Shown here: in pieces, positions 1 to 7,867 of the stretch | Position numbering within the stretch: the stretch's first letter is position 1 | How the letters are laid out: each line of letters begins with the position of its first letter | From: JAJPXI01 sp051867655 | GTDB taxonomy: Bacteria; Bacillota; Clostridia; Oscillospirales; Oscillospiraceae | NCBI GenBank assembly: GCA_051867655.1 | Contig: JBJDYV010000034.1 | Span: forward strand, 1-48,985 | DNA length: 48,985 nt | Direction of reading: 5' to 3' | Translations under genes and position numbers: made by a program | The notes under the pieces: generated by a model | Told to the model about the DNA's origin: nothing | The model's database searches: none | What the model saw: only the letters and a program-made list of their open reading frames with translations

Positions 1-302
1 ACTATTCCGACTCCAACATCCGGGAAAAGACCCTGCTGGAGGGCCTGCGCTCCCCACTGTTCATGGCGTATCACGATAACCAGCCCTTCTCCGACAACCT
101 GCTGCGGCCCTGCCCGCTGCTGGACAACCAGGGTGCGCTGGCCCGGATGGTCCGGGAATCCGGCGCCCACTCCACCGATCTGCAGAATCCGGAGGATGTG
201 CAGGAGCTGACGGAGAAGTGCGCGTCCGCCGCGGAGCTCTGGCAGCCGGTGGCCGATGAGCTGTGGAAGTGCTCCGGGCACTGCGGCGGCTGCTCTCGCT
301 GA
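1..302 (+). CDS. C-terminal end of a radical SAM protein (partial)
   Basis: The reading frame is open from the left edge (codons in phase with position 3) to a TGA at 300-302, so the gene begins outside the window. About 99 residues are visible. The segment with NLLRPCPLLDN, then MVRESGAHSTDLQNPED and the Cys-rich end CSGHCGGCSR, matches the C-terminal region I associate with clostridial radical SAM proteins of unknown substrate. The SAM-cluster CxxxCxxC motif would lie upstream and cannot be checked here. A start at 63 inside the frame is not a gene start because the frame is open before it. The family call is moderate and the substrate is unknown. Confidence 0.6.
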   Translation, partial: YSDSNIREKTLLEGLRSPLFMAYHDNQPFSDNLLRPCPLLDNQGALARMVRESGAHSTDLQNPEDVQELTEKCASAAELWQPVADELWKCSGHCGGCSR

Positions 303-350
303 CTGCGCAAGAAAAATGTAAGCAATTCTTCATATTTCGTCTATAGAATC

Positions 351-382
351 TTGACAGTTTTTTTAAAAAGCCGCGCTATGAT
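351..382 (+). promoter_or_regulatory. Candidate promoter for the small-peptide/HD pair
   Basis: A perfect TTGACA at 351-356 and TATGAT at 377-382 lie just upstream of the next genes. The 20-bp spacer is longer than the optimal 17, so the promoter is either weak or needs an activator. Confidence 0.45.
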
Positions 383-415
383 TAGCTCATATCAAAGAAA
401 GCGAGGTGAAAGAGA

Positions 416-526
416 TTGAAGAAGCTAATTGCCGCTGCTGCCGCCGTGGCAGCGATCGTCGGGATCGTCGCCGCCGTGAGACGGAAGAACGACGAGACTG
501 CGGATTCCGTCAAGGCCGCTGTATGA
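416..526 (+). CDS. 36-residue putative membrane peptide
   Basis: This short frame starts at a TTG (416-418) preceded by GAGGTG at 403-408 and ends with TGA at 524-526. It encodes about 36 residues: a basic start (LKK), one hydrophobic Ala/Val/Ile stretch (residues about 4-21), then a charged tail (RRKNDETADSVK), as expected of a small single-pass membrane peptide. Its stop overlaps the ATG of the HD-domain gene (ATGA at 523-526), which suggests translational coupling. A longer alternative frame from 406 would instead extend the HD protein with an Arg/Cys-rich N-terminus unlike that family, so I prefer the two-gene reading. I recognise no family; a cryptic regulator or anchor role is speculative. 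Confidence 0.5.
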   Translation: MKKLIAAAAAVAAIVGIVAAVRRKNDETADSVKAAV

Positions 527-996
527 TGCCGTCCGGCTGCGACACCGGTTATCTTCAATGCGTCGGCCTGCTGTTGGACAGCGGCGAGGTCAAGGCGATG
601 AAGCGGTGGCGGCACCACTTTTCCATCACCTGCTATGAGCATTCGCTGTACGTCTCCCGGACCGCCTACCGGCTGGCGGCACGGCTGGGGTGGGACAGCC
701 GCGCCGCGGCCCGGGCGGGGCTGCTCCACGATCTGTACCTGTACGATCCCGCCGACCGCTCCGCCCATCCCGGAATTCAGTGCCTGGACCACCCGGTGGC
801 CGCCCTGCGCAATGCCCGCGCCCTGTGCCCCGATCTGACCGAACGGGAGGCCAATGCGATCCTGACGCATATGTGGCCGCTGGCGGTTCACCTGCCCCGG
901 TGCCGGGAGGCCGTGGCGGTCAATCTGGCCGACAAGGCTTGCAGCGTGGCCGAGCTGTACCGGCTGTTCCGGGCCCGGCTGCACCGGAAATGGTGA
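523..996 (+). CDS. HD-domain phosphohydrolase-like protein
   Basis: The product has 157 residues from the ATG at 523. It carries the histidine pattern of an HD metal-dependent phosphohydrolase: H in RRWHH/YEHSLYVS near residue 35-45, HDLYLYD (His-Asp pair) near residue 73, and a later THMWP histidine. The length fits the small single-domain HD proteins of Firmicutes, whose substrates are often nucleotides but mostly unassigned. It overlaps the upstream 36-residue frame by four bases and has no good ribosome site of its own, so it probably depends on coupling. A strong hairpin terminator follows at 1047-1090. Confidence 0.75.
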   Translation: MMPSGCDTGYLQCVGLLLDSGEVKAMKRWRHHFSITCYEHSLYVSRTAYRLAARLGWDSRAAARAGLLHDLYLYDPADRSAHPGIQCLDHPVAALRNARALCPDLTEREANAILTHMWPLAVHLPRCREAVAVNLADKACSVAELYRLFRARLHRKW

Positions 997-1046
997 ACTC
1001 TTTTTCCGCAGCGGCCTATTCTTTGCTCCCTGATCGGCATAAAATG

Positions 1047-1090
1047 AAAGGACCTGCCGCAGAATTTTTTGATTCTGCGGCAGGTCCTTT
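1047..1090 (+). terminator. Rho-independent terminator after HD gene
   Basis: The two arms, 1047-1065 and 1072-1090, pair perfectly over 19 bp with a T-rich 6-base loop, and the 3' arm ends in CTTT. A long symmetric stem of this kind can work on both strands. Confidence 0.8.
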
Positions 1091-1191
1091 CGCTGCCCGC
1101 TCTCCCGGCCGCCCCGGAACATCCCCCGGGGGTGCCGTTATTTTGCACAGAAAGTTTTTTTCACCGAATCGTAAACCTATAAAAAATTTGG

Positions 1192-1221
1192 TTGACGAAT
1201 CCCCAGGATTTGCGGTATGAT
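1192..1221 (+). promoter_or_regulatory. Promoter of the biotin operon
   Basis: TTGACG (1192-1197) and TATGAT (1216-1221) are separated by 18 bp. The start of transcription would fall near 1228, inside the candidate BirA operator described separately. Confidence 0.7.
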
Positions 1222-1226
1222 TTGCA

Positions 1227-1257
1227 TTGTCAACTTAAAGCGGAGAGAGGTTTACAA
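1227..1257 (+). promoter_or_regulatory. Candidate BirA operator upstream of bioY
   Basis: TTGTCAAC (1227-1234) and GTTTACAA (1250-1257) form an inverted repeat with a 15-bp spacer. This is the geometry and sequence class of BirA (biotin repressor) operators in Firmicutes. The site covers the expected +1 and the ribosome site GGAGAGAGG just before the bioY ATG. A weaker second pair, GTAAACC (1171-1177) and GGTTGAC (1190-1196), overlaps the -35 box. The assignment is by pattern and gene context only. Confidence 0.6.
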
Positions 1258-1827
1258 ATGTCCAAGATACAAACATTGGCGTACTGCAGCCTGTTTACCG
1301 CCCTGATCGCGGTGGGCGCGTTCATCAAGATCCCGGTGCCCGTGGTGCCGTTTACCCTGCAGTTCCTGTTCACCACCCTGGCGGGTCTGCTGCTGGGAGC
1401 CAAGCGGGGCGCGCTCTCGGTGGTGGCCTACACGGTGCTCGGCCTGATCGGACTGCCCATCTTTTCCCAGGGCGGCGGCTTTGGGTACGTCCTGATCCCC
1501 AGCTTCGGCTACATCATCGGCTTCTGCATCGGCACCTTCGTCACCGGTCTGATCGCCGAGCGGATGCAGAAAAAGACCGTCCCCCGCTGCATACTCGCCA
1601 ACTTTGCGGGCCTGCTGATCGTCTACGCGGTGGGCATGCTCTACTACTACATTATCTGCAACTACGTCATCGACACCCCCATCGCCTTCGGGCCGCTGTT
1701 CCTGTACTGCTTCGTGCTGGCGGTCCCCGGCGACATCTGCCTGTGCATCCTGGCGGCCCTCCTGGTCAGGCGGGTCAAGCCCATCCTGGACCGGCAGCGG
1801 CGGGGCAAAACGGAAAGGGGAGAATGA
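1258..1827 (+). CDS. bioY: BioY biotin transporter substrate-binding (S) component
   Basis: BioY is the membrane S component that captures biotin for ECF-type uptake. The 189-residue product is almost entirely hydrophobic with about six membrane spans. It shows the family signatures near the N-terminus (YCSLFTALIAVGAFIKIP, VPFTLQFLFTTLAGLLLG) and GLIGLPIFSQGGGFGYV in the middle. The start at 1258 is chosen over an upstream TTG because GGAGAGAGG lies 7 bases before this ATG and the family starts here. It is first in an operon with bioB (3-base gap), bioD and bioA. No ECF ATPase or T component is present in the window, so it must share the genome's common ECF module or act alone. Confidence 0.95.
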   Translation: MSKIQTLAYCSLFTALIAVGAFIKIPVPVVPFTLQFLFTTLAGLLLGAKRGALSVVAYTVLGLIGLPIFSQGGGFGYVLIPSFGYIIGFCIGTFVTGLIAERMQKKTVPRCILANFAGLLIVYAVGMLYYYIICNYVIDTPIAFGPLFLYCFVLAVPGDICLCILAALLVRRVKPILDRQRRGKTERGE

Positions 1828-1830
1828 ACC

Positions 1831-2817
1831 ATGGACCCACGGACTTTGGCACAGGAGATCATCGACGGCAGGCGGATCACCCGGGAGGACGACCTGTCCT
1901 TCTTCCTGACGTGCGACTTAAAAGAACTTTGTCAGGGCGCGGACCGCATCCGGGAACATTTCATCGGGGACAAAGTGGACCTGTGCTCCATCATCAACGC
2001 CCGCAGCGGGCGCTGCCCGGAGGACTGCAAATACTGCGCCCAGTCCGCCCACCACCACACCGACTGCGCGGTGTACGGCTTTCTGCCCGAGGAGAAGATC
2101 GTGGAGGCCTGCAAGCTGAACGAGAGCGAGGGCGTGGACCGCTTCTCCATCGTCACGGCGGGCCGGGCCCTGACCGGCGAGGAGTTCGACAAGGCCATCC
2201 ACGCCTATGAGACCATGCACCGGGCGTGCAAAATCGACCTGTGCGCCTCCATGGGCTTTCTGGACGAAGAGCAGCTCCACCGGCTCCACCAGGCGGGCGT
2301 GACCAGCTACCACCACAACATCGAGACCTCCCGGCGCAATTTCCCCAACATCTGCACCACCCACACCTATGACCAGAAGATCGAGACCCTGAAAAAGGTT
2401 AAGGCGGAGGGCATGTGCGCCTGCTCGGGCGGCATCATCGGCATGGGCGAGACCTGGGAGGACCGCCTGGACATGGCCGTCAGCCTGGCCGAGCTGGGCA
2501 TCGACTCCATCCCCCTGAACGCCCTGATGCCCATCAAGGGCACGCCGCTGGAGAATCTTCCCCCGCTCAGCGAGGACGAGATCCTGCGCACCATCGCGTT
2601 CTTCCGCTACATCAACCCCCTGGCCAACATCCGCCTGGCCGCGGGCCGGGCGCTGCTGACGAAGGACGGCGGGATCGCCTTCCAATCCGGCGCGTCGGCC
2701 ACCATCACCGGAAACATGCTGACCACCGCCGCCTGCGCCACCATCCGCAGCGACCGGCAGATGCTCCGGGACCTGGGCCGGGACGTGACCCCCGCGTACT
2801 GGAAGAAGGGGGACTGA
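1831..2817 (+). CDS. bioB: Biotin synthase
   Basis: BioB is the radical SAM enzyme that inserts sulfur into dethiobiotin to make biotin. The 328-residue product has the CxxxCxxC cluster motif (C62, C66, C69 in GRCPEDCKYCAQSAHH), then family motifs such as YHHNIETSRRNF and the late RLAAGRALLTKDGG segment that carries the Arg ligand region of the auxiliary cluster. The length is normal for the family. AAGGGGAG lies upstream of the ATG, 3 bases after the bioY stop. The 1-base gap to bioD shows tight co-translation. Confidence 0.97.
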   Translation: MDPRTLAQEIIDGRRITREDDLSFFLTCDLKELCQGADRIREHFIGDKVDLCSIINARSGRCPEDCKYCAQSAHHHTDCAVYGFLPEEKIVEACKLNESEGVDRFSIVTAGRALTGEEFDKAIHAYETMHRACKIDLCASMGFLDEEQLHRLHQAGVTSYHHNIETSRRNFPNICTTHTYDQKIETLKKVKAEGMCACSGGIIGMGETWEDRLDMAVSLAELGIDSIPLNALMPIKGTPLENLPPLSEDEILRTIAFFRYINPLANIRLAAGRALLTKDGGIAFQSGASATITGNMLTTAACATIRSDRQMLRDLGRDVTPAYWKKGD

Positions 2818-2818
2818 C

Positions 2819-3505
2819 ATGGGCCGCGCATTATTTGTCACCGGAACGGGGACGGACATCGGCAAGACCTATGTGACCGGGCTGATGGTGAAAAAGCTGG
2901 CCCGGGGCGGGAAGAATCCCGGCTACTACAAGGCGGCCATGAGCGGGAACGACCGCCGCGCCGACGGCGGTCTGATCCCGGGGGACGCATTGTTTGTGCG
3001 GGAGACCTCCGGCATCGCCCAGCCGCTGGAGGACATGTGCCCCTATGTGTACGAAAACGCCTGCTCGCCCCATCTGGCCGCCCGGATCGAGGGAACCCCG
3101 GTGGAACTGGACGTGGTGAAGCGGGGCTTTCAGGCCGTCTGCGAACAATACGACTATGTGACGGTGGAGGGCAGCGGCGGCATCCTGTGCCCCATCCGCT
3201 TTGACGGGGAGAAGAAGCTCCAACTGGAGGACATCGTCAGGGAGCTGGGCCTTTCCTCCATCCTTGTGGCGGACGCCGGGCTGGGTACCATCAACAGCGT
3301 GGTGCTGACGGCCCAGTACATGAAGGCGAAGGGCCTGCCCCTCAAAGGTGTCATCTTCAACCATTTCCACCCCGGCAATGTTTTGGAGGAGGACAATATT
3401 TTTATGTGCGAGACCCTGACCGGCCTGCCCACCCTGGCGGCGGTGCGGGACGGCGACACGGAGCTGAACATGGACATCGGCGCGCTGACGGCGCTGTACG
3501 AATAA
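2819..3505 (+). CDS. bioD: Dethiobiotin synthetase
   Basis: BioD closes the ureido ring of dethiobiotin from 7,8-diaminopelargonate, CO2 and ATP in the cytoplasm. The 228-residue product begins with the P-loop GTGTDIGKT (residues 9-17), followed by the substrate-region YYKAAMSG, and carries the family motif VTVEGSGGILCPI in the middle. It sits one base after bioB and 12 bases before bioA. Length and motifs are normal. Confidence 0.96.
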   Translation: MGRALFVTGTGTDIGKTYVTGLMVKKLARGGKNPGYYKAAMSGNDRRADGGLIPGDALFVRETSGIAQPLEDMCPYVYENACSPHLAARIEGTPVELDVVKRGFQAVCEQYDYVTVEGSGGILCPIRFDGEKKLQLEDIVRELGLSSILVADAGLGTINSVVLTAQYMKAKGLPLKGVIFNHFHPGNVLEEDNIFMCETLTGLPTLAAVRDGDTELNMDIGALTALYE

Positions 3506-3517
3506 AGGAGAAGAACG

Positions 3518-4702
3518 ATGATTTGGTACCCTTACGAGCAGATGAAGACCATGAAAGCGCCCTACAAGATCCTCGACGCGGAGGGCGTGTACCTGTACAC
3601 CCAGGATCAGAAGCTGATCGACTCGGTCTCCTCCTGGTGGTGCATGATCCACGGCTACAAGCACCCGGAGCTGACCGCCGCCATCCAGGAGCAGGCGGGG
3701 CACTTCTGCCACGTCATGCTGGGCGGGCTGACCCATGAGCCGGTGCAGAAGCTCTCCCAAAAGCTGCAGGAGTTCCTGCCCGGCGATCTGGACTACTGCT
3801 TTTTCTCCGACTCCGGCAGCGTGGCGGTGGAGGTCTCCCTGAAAATGGCGCTGCAGTACAACACCAACCAGGGCCGCAAGCGCCCGGTGGTGCTGGCCCT
3901 GGAGCACGCCTACCACGGCGACACCTTCCGGGCCATGGAGGTGGGCGACGACGAGGACTACCACTTCGCCTTCGATCAGAAGAAGGACGTGGTGCACATA
4001 CCCACCACCATCCCGGCGCTGGAGGAGGCCTTTGAGAAATACCACGACCGGCTGAACTGCTTCATCGTGGAGCCGCTGCTCCAGGGTGCGGGCGGCATGC
4101 GGATGTACGATGTTTCCTTCCTCCGGCGGGCGCGGGAGCTGTGCGACCGGTACGATGTGCTGCTGATCTTCGACGAGGTGGCCACCGGCTTCGGCCGCAC
4201 CGGCAACCGGTTCGTGGCCGACCTGGTGCTGCCCGACATTCTGGTGCTGGGCAAGGCCCTGACCGGCGGCTACATCGGCCACGCGGTCACCGTGGCCAAC
4301 CACAAGGTCTTCCGGGCTTTTTACAGCGACGACGACCGCCACGCCCTGATGCACGGCCCCACCTTCATGGGCAACGCCCTGGCCTGCGCCGCCGCCCTGA
4401 AGGGCATCGAGATCTTCGAGCGGGAAGACTACATGGGCAAAATCAAGCGCATTGAAGAAATTTCTCACCGGGAGATGGACGGCTTTACCGACCCGCGCAT
4501 CAAGGAGGTGCGCATCCTGGGCGCCTGTACCTGTATCGAGGTACACGACTCCCGGACTCTGGAGGGCTTCCAGCAGTTCGCCTACGAGCGGGGCGTGTTC
4601 AGCCGTCCGTTCCTGAAGTACATGTACTCCATGGTGCCCTATATTATTAAGGAAAAGGAACTGGTGCAGATTTTCGACACCATGAAGGCGTGGTTCCGCT
4701 GA
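3518..4702 (+). CDS. bioA: Adenosylmethionine-8-amino-7-oxononanoate aminotransferase
   Basis: BioA is the PLP enzyme that converts 7-keto-8-aminopelargonate (KAPA) to 7,8-diaminopelargonate, normally with SAM as amino donor. The 394-residue product starts with the typical IWYPYEQMK and has SSWWCMIHGYKHPE near the N-terminus. The PLP-binding aspartate motif is IFDEVATGFGRTG (about 218-229) and the Schiff-base lysine is K246 in LGKALTGGY. It is shorter than the enterobacterial enzyme (about 430) because the C-terminal part is compact. GGAG lies 8 bases before the ATG. It is last in the operon, and no bioF (KAPA synthase) is in the window. Confidence 0.93.
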   Translation: MIWYPYEQMKTMKAPYKILDAEGVYLYTQDQKLIDSVSSWWCMIHGYKHPELTAAIQEQAGHFCHVMLGGLTHEPVQKLSQKLQEFLPGDLDYCFFSDSGSVAVEVSLKMALQYNTNQGRKRPVVLALEHAYHGDTFRAMEVGDDEDYHFAFDQKKDVVHIPTTIPALEEAFEKYHDRLNCFIVEPLLQGAGGMRMYDVSFLRRARELCDRYDVLLIFDEVATGFGRTGNRFVADLVLPDILVLGKALTGGYIGHAVTVANHKVFRAFYSDDDRHALMHGPTFMGNALACAAALKGIEIFEREDYMGKIKRIEEISHREMDGFTDPRIKEVRILGACTCIEVHDSRTLEGFQQFAYERGVFSRPFLKYMYSMVPYIIKEKELVQIFDTMKAWFR

Positions 4703-4718
4703 GCGGATCAAAAAAGGA

Positions 4719-4752
4719 AAATCGTCAAGCTTTGTTCGAAGCTTGACGATTT
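4719..4752. terminator. Bidirectional terminator between bioA and the lipoprotein cluster
   Basis: Arms AAATCGTCAAGCTT (4719-4732) and AAGCTTGACGATTT (4739-4752) pair perfectly with a 6-base loop. They are flanked by A-rich and T-rich runs on either side. The hairpin sits between two convergent operons and can serve both. Confidence 0.85.
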
Positions 4753-4760
4753 TTCCTTTA

Positions 4761-6410
4761 TCAGGAGGCACTCAGCGCGGTGACCGGCCCGAGACAATAG
4801 CCGTTCCCGTCCCAGACGATGGGGGCGGAGGCGTCGGCCAGGTAGTCCACGCTGAGGCCGGAGAAGTCCAGGGAGACATGGCAGAACAGCTGGCCGTCCT
4901 CGCAGGAGAAGCTGACGATGCAGCCGCAGCTGACCTCCTCCGGCGGCTCCCGCCGGGGGTCCACCTCCACGGTGACGGCGTGTTCCCCGGCGGACAAAAC
5001 GGCGGTGTGGCTGCCGGGGTCGTAGGATACGTCAATGTCCAGGGTGGAATAGTCGGGCGTTGTATAGGCCATGGTGTCCAGGTCGAACAGGTAAAGGCAA
5101 TACACATTGTAGCCGGTGCCGTGCCCGGCGTGGAGACAGACGGCGGCCTCGTCCTTCCCGTCGCCGTCATAATCCCGCACCGCCATCCACGGATTGCTGC
5201 CGCCCCAAACCACATTGTCCCAAAGCAGAGGATAGTAGGCTGTCCGGTCTCCCACGCGCAGGACGACGCCGTCCACGGCGCGGATCACGACCGCATGGGA
5301 TTCCGGCTCCTCGGATTTCTCCGCGTTGACCACGCCGTACAGGGTCACGTCCGCCGCTTCATCGGCGGCCATGGGGATCAGGGTGCCCCGCCAGACATCC
5401 TCGGCGTACAGGTCACGCAGCTCCACCGGCTCTCGGGGCAGCTCATCCGCCGGCAGGGCGGAGAGCAGAGCCTTCTGCTCCTCGGTCAGGCCCCCCAGGG
5501 GGTCATAGAGGAGCAGCTCGGCGTCGATGTACACGCCCACCTTGGGGGCGGTCTGGACGGAGGAGGATGCCTGCGAGGAGGATGCCTGCGCGGTCTGTCC
5601 CAGGGAGAGCAGATTTTCCCGCAGGGTTTTGGCTTCGTCGTATGTATAGCCCAGAGAGGGATCGTCACAGGTCAGCCAGGTCGGGGTGTGCTGCGGATGG
5701 TCCGGGTCGATGCCCGCCAGCTCCTCGTCCGTGGACAGCAGCAGCTTGCTGTGGGCCAGCAGGCCGTTGATCTCGTCCATGAAATCGGCGACGGCGGCGG
5801 CGTCGAAGCTCTCAAAGAGAGGGCTGCCGAAGCTGGTGTCAAAATCGACGCTGTTTTCCCGGAGAACAAGCTCCTCCCCCTCCGGGCCGAGGGAAAACAC
5901 CCGGTATGAATAGGTGCAGCGCCCCTGATACATGGCGGGGTGATACTCCAGCAGGTAGTCCCTGCCGTCCAGCGTACAGGCGAACAGGCTGTTCCACCCG
6001 ACATGGGGCGGGGCGGCCTCTCCCGTCCACAGGACGGCGCCGTCCGCGGCCCTGACCTGCAGTTCATACCATGCGGCAGAGCTCTCCGCTTCAGAACTCC
6101 ACACGGTCACAAGGCTGACCGTGTCCGCCTCTCCGTCGTGGTCAAAGTCGTATCCGTCCGGAAGTGCTTTGTCCGTCCGCTCCGGGGCGGGGGACTGTGC
6201 CGCCGTATCCTCCGGGACGTTTGGCTCCTCCCGCACCTGGCAGGACACCAGGCCGCAGCAGAGCAGGACCGTCAGGGCGGTCAGGATGATCAGCACCACC
6301 GGAGGGCGCTGCTTTTTCCATTGAAAGATATTGCGCAGGCGCAGCTCGGTCTCCTTTGCCGAGCCCGACAGGTGGGTGGTAAAGGGGGAGCGGGGGAATT
6401 GAGGGGACAT
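4761..6410 (-). CDS. Putative lipoprotein with shared anchor (paralog D)
   Basis: The 549-residue product begins with the anchor common to four tandem genes: a basic N-terminus, SGSAKETELRLRNIFQWKK, a hydrophobic stretch (about 37-53) and a lipobox LVSC with C57. This predicts export and lipid attachment, although the n-region is unusually long. The outer part differs from its neighbours. It has acidic DxDxD loops, DFDHDGEAD and DYDGDGKDEAAVCL, of the kind that bind calcium in FG-GAP/VCBS-type repeats, and a Ser/Gln-rich low-complexity patch. The ATG at 6408-6410 has GGAAAGGAG upstream; a longer frame to 6506 runs into the previous gene and is rejected. It is last of the four. No enzymatic motif was recognised. 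Confidence 0.7.
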   Translation of the reverse strand: MSPQFPRSPFTTHLSGSAKETELRLRNIFQWKKQRPPVVLIILTALTVLLCCGLVSCQVREEPNVPEDTAAQSPAPERTDKALPDGYDFDHDGEADTVSLVTVWSSEAESSAAWYELQVRAADGAVLWTGEAAPPHVGWNSLFACTLDGRDYLLEYHPAMYQGRCTYSYRVFSLGPEGEELVLRENSVDFDTSFGSPLFESFDAAAVADFMDEINGLLAHSKLLLSTDEELAGIDPDHPQHTPTWLTCDDPSLGYTYDEAKTLRENLLSLGQTAQASSSQASSSVQTAPKVGVYIDAELLLYDPLGGLTEEQKALLSALPADELPREPVELRDLYAEDVWRGTLIPMAADEAADVTLYGVVNAEKSEEPESHAVVIRAVDGVVLRVGDRTAYYPLLWDNVVWGGSNPWMAVRDYDGDGKDEAAVCLHAGHGTGYNVYCLYLFDLDTMAYTTPDYSTLDIDVSYDPGSHTAVLSAGEHAVTVEVDPRREPPEEVSCGCIVSFSCEDGQLFCHVSLDFSGLSVDYLADASAPIVWDGNGYCLGPVTALSAS

Positions 6411-6429
6411 AAATAAGGGCTCCTTTCCG

Positions 6430-7845
6430 TCAGCGGGAGATGATTTCGCTGCCGACCAGCGTGAGCTGTCCGTCGGCGTCAAATTCGTAGGTGTTATAGC
6501 GGTCATAGCTGCCTGTCGGTCCCACGATCTGCTCGGTCAGCTGCTGCCGGGGCTCGTCCACGGTCAGATAGGAGCATATGACAAAGGAAAAGGTGAACTG
6601 TTCCGTCTCACTGTCCCAGAGGAAATAGCCGTAAGGGACGTTCTTGGGATAGGTCGCCGCGGTCAGCAGGCCGAAGTCCTCGGAGCCGTCGAAATTGACG
6701 TCCCGGATATCCGGTTCGCCGATCGTGTAGCCGTGGTTCACAAACAATCCCTCGTACAGCCAGTCGCCGTCGTAGGTCAGGCTGGCCGTGTCGATGGTCT
6801 GAAGCAGGACGTCCCCCTGATAGACCTGAATCTGCTCGACGCGGCGGCAGCTCGAATCGGCCTGTACACGGCTCTCCTGAAGGAGCAGTTTCAGCTGCCG
6901 CCCGTCGGCGGTGTACAGGTCATGGCAGAACGTTTCGCTTCGGCTCTCTGCGGATTCCCCGTTGGAAAAGACCGCGTTGATGTTGTCCTCGGTGAAGTCG
7001 TACCAGGAGGCGTCCGGTTTGGCGAACTGCCGGCCGGCCGCTGCCTCAAATTCCTCGCCGGAAGCGTCCTCGTGATCCACAACATACCGTTCACTCAAAT
7101 ACTGGTGGGCGTCGAAATCGTACGAGGATGCGCAATAGCTCACCTGATCCACGGAATAGGAGTCCCCCGCAAAGGTGATCGTGCCCCAGCCGTTGTCGAA
7201 CGCGCCGCTGGAGAAGGAGAAGGTACCGTCCGCCTTTAATTCCTCAAAAGCGCGATACACCAGATTGTAGCCGTACACCGCGCCGTCCTGGACGCGCAGG
7301 ATCTGGAAGCCGATATAGTCGTTGCCGTTGTAATTGAGCCAAAGGACAACTTCCGGGAGACCGTCGCGGTCCAGGTCCAGAACGGCGAATCGGGTCACCT
7401 TGATGGTGACGCTGCCGGCCTGGCTCCACGGCTGGCCGATGGTCAGGTCTTCCCCGGCGAAGGTGTTGAAATACGTGGCCTCACCCCGCAGGACCGCCCG
7501 GTAGGCGTCCAGGGCGGCGGCTCCTTCGGCCGTCTTTCTCCACTCCTCCGGGGGCACGGGCGTGATCTGCGCCGGGGTGTCCTCTTTCACCAGGACTTCG
7601 GCGGGCAGAGCGGGGGAGACGGCGGGGGCGTCCTGCGCCGTATCCTCCGGGGTGTCCGGCTCCTCCCGCACCTGGCAGGACACCAGGCCGCAGCAGAGCA
7701 GGACGGTCAGGGCGGTCAGGATGATCAACACCACCGGCGGGCGCTTTCTTTTCCATTGAAAGATGCTGCGCAGGCGCAGCTCGGTCTCCTTGGCCGAACC
7801 GGACAGGTGGGTGGTAAACGGGGAATGGGGAATCTTCGGTTTCAT
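6430..7845 (-). CDS. Putative lipoprotein with shared anchor (paralog C)
   Basis: The 471-residue product has the same 57-residue anchor and lipobox cysteine as its neighbours. Its outer region has two modules. The middle one (FAVLDLDRDGLPEVVLWL to WYDFTEDNINAVFS) is shared with paralog A, and the C-terminal one (LLQTI..., DIRDVNFDGSEDFGLL, YNTYEFDADGQLTL) is shared with paralog B. It is therefore the full-length mosaic that links the others. Acidic DxDxDG and NFDGSED loops suggest calcium binding or a propeller-like fold. AAAGGAG precedes the ATG at 7845, and 19 bases separate its stop from paralog D. The function is unknown. Confidence 0.72.
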   Translation of the reverse strand: MKPKIPHSPFTTHLSGSAKETELRLRSIFQWKRKRPPVVLIILTALTVLLCCGLVSCQVREEPDTPEDTAQDAPAVSPALPAEVLVKEDTPAQITPVPPEEWRKTAEGAAALDAYRAVLRGEATYFNTFAGEDLTIGQPWSQAGSVTIKVTRFAVLDLDRDGLPEVVLWLNYNGNDYIGFQILRVQDGAVYGYNLVYRAFEELKADGTFSFSSGAFDNGWGTITFAGDSYSVDQVSYCASSYDFDAHQYLSERYVVDHEDASGEEFEAAAGRQFAKPDASWYDFTEDNINAVFSNGESAESRSETFCHDLYTADGRQLKLLLQESRVQADSSCRRVEQIQVYQGDVLLQTIDTASLTYDGDWLYEGLFVNHGYTIGEPDIRDVNFDGSEDFGLLTAATYPKNVPYGYFLWDSETEQFTFSFVICSYLTVDEPRQQLTEQIVGPTGSYDRYNTYEFDADGQLTLVGSEIISR

Positions 7846-7867
7846 GGGGTCTCCTTTCTCAGGGGGG

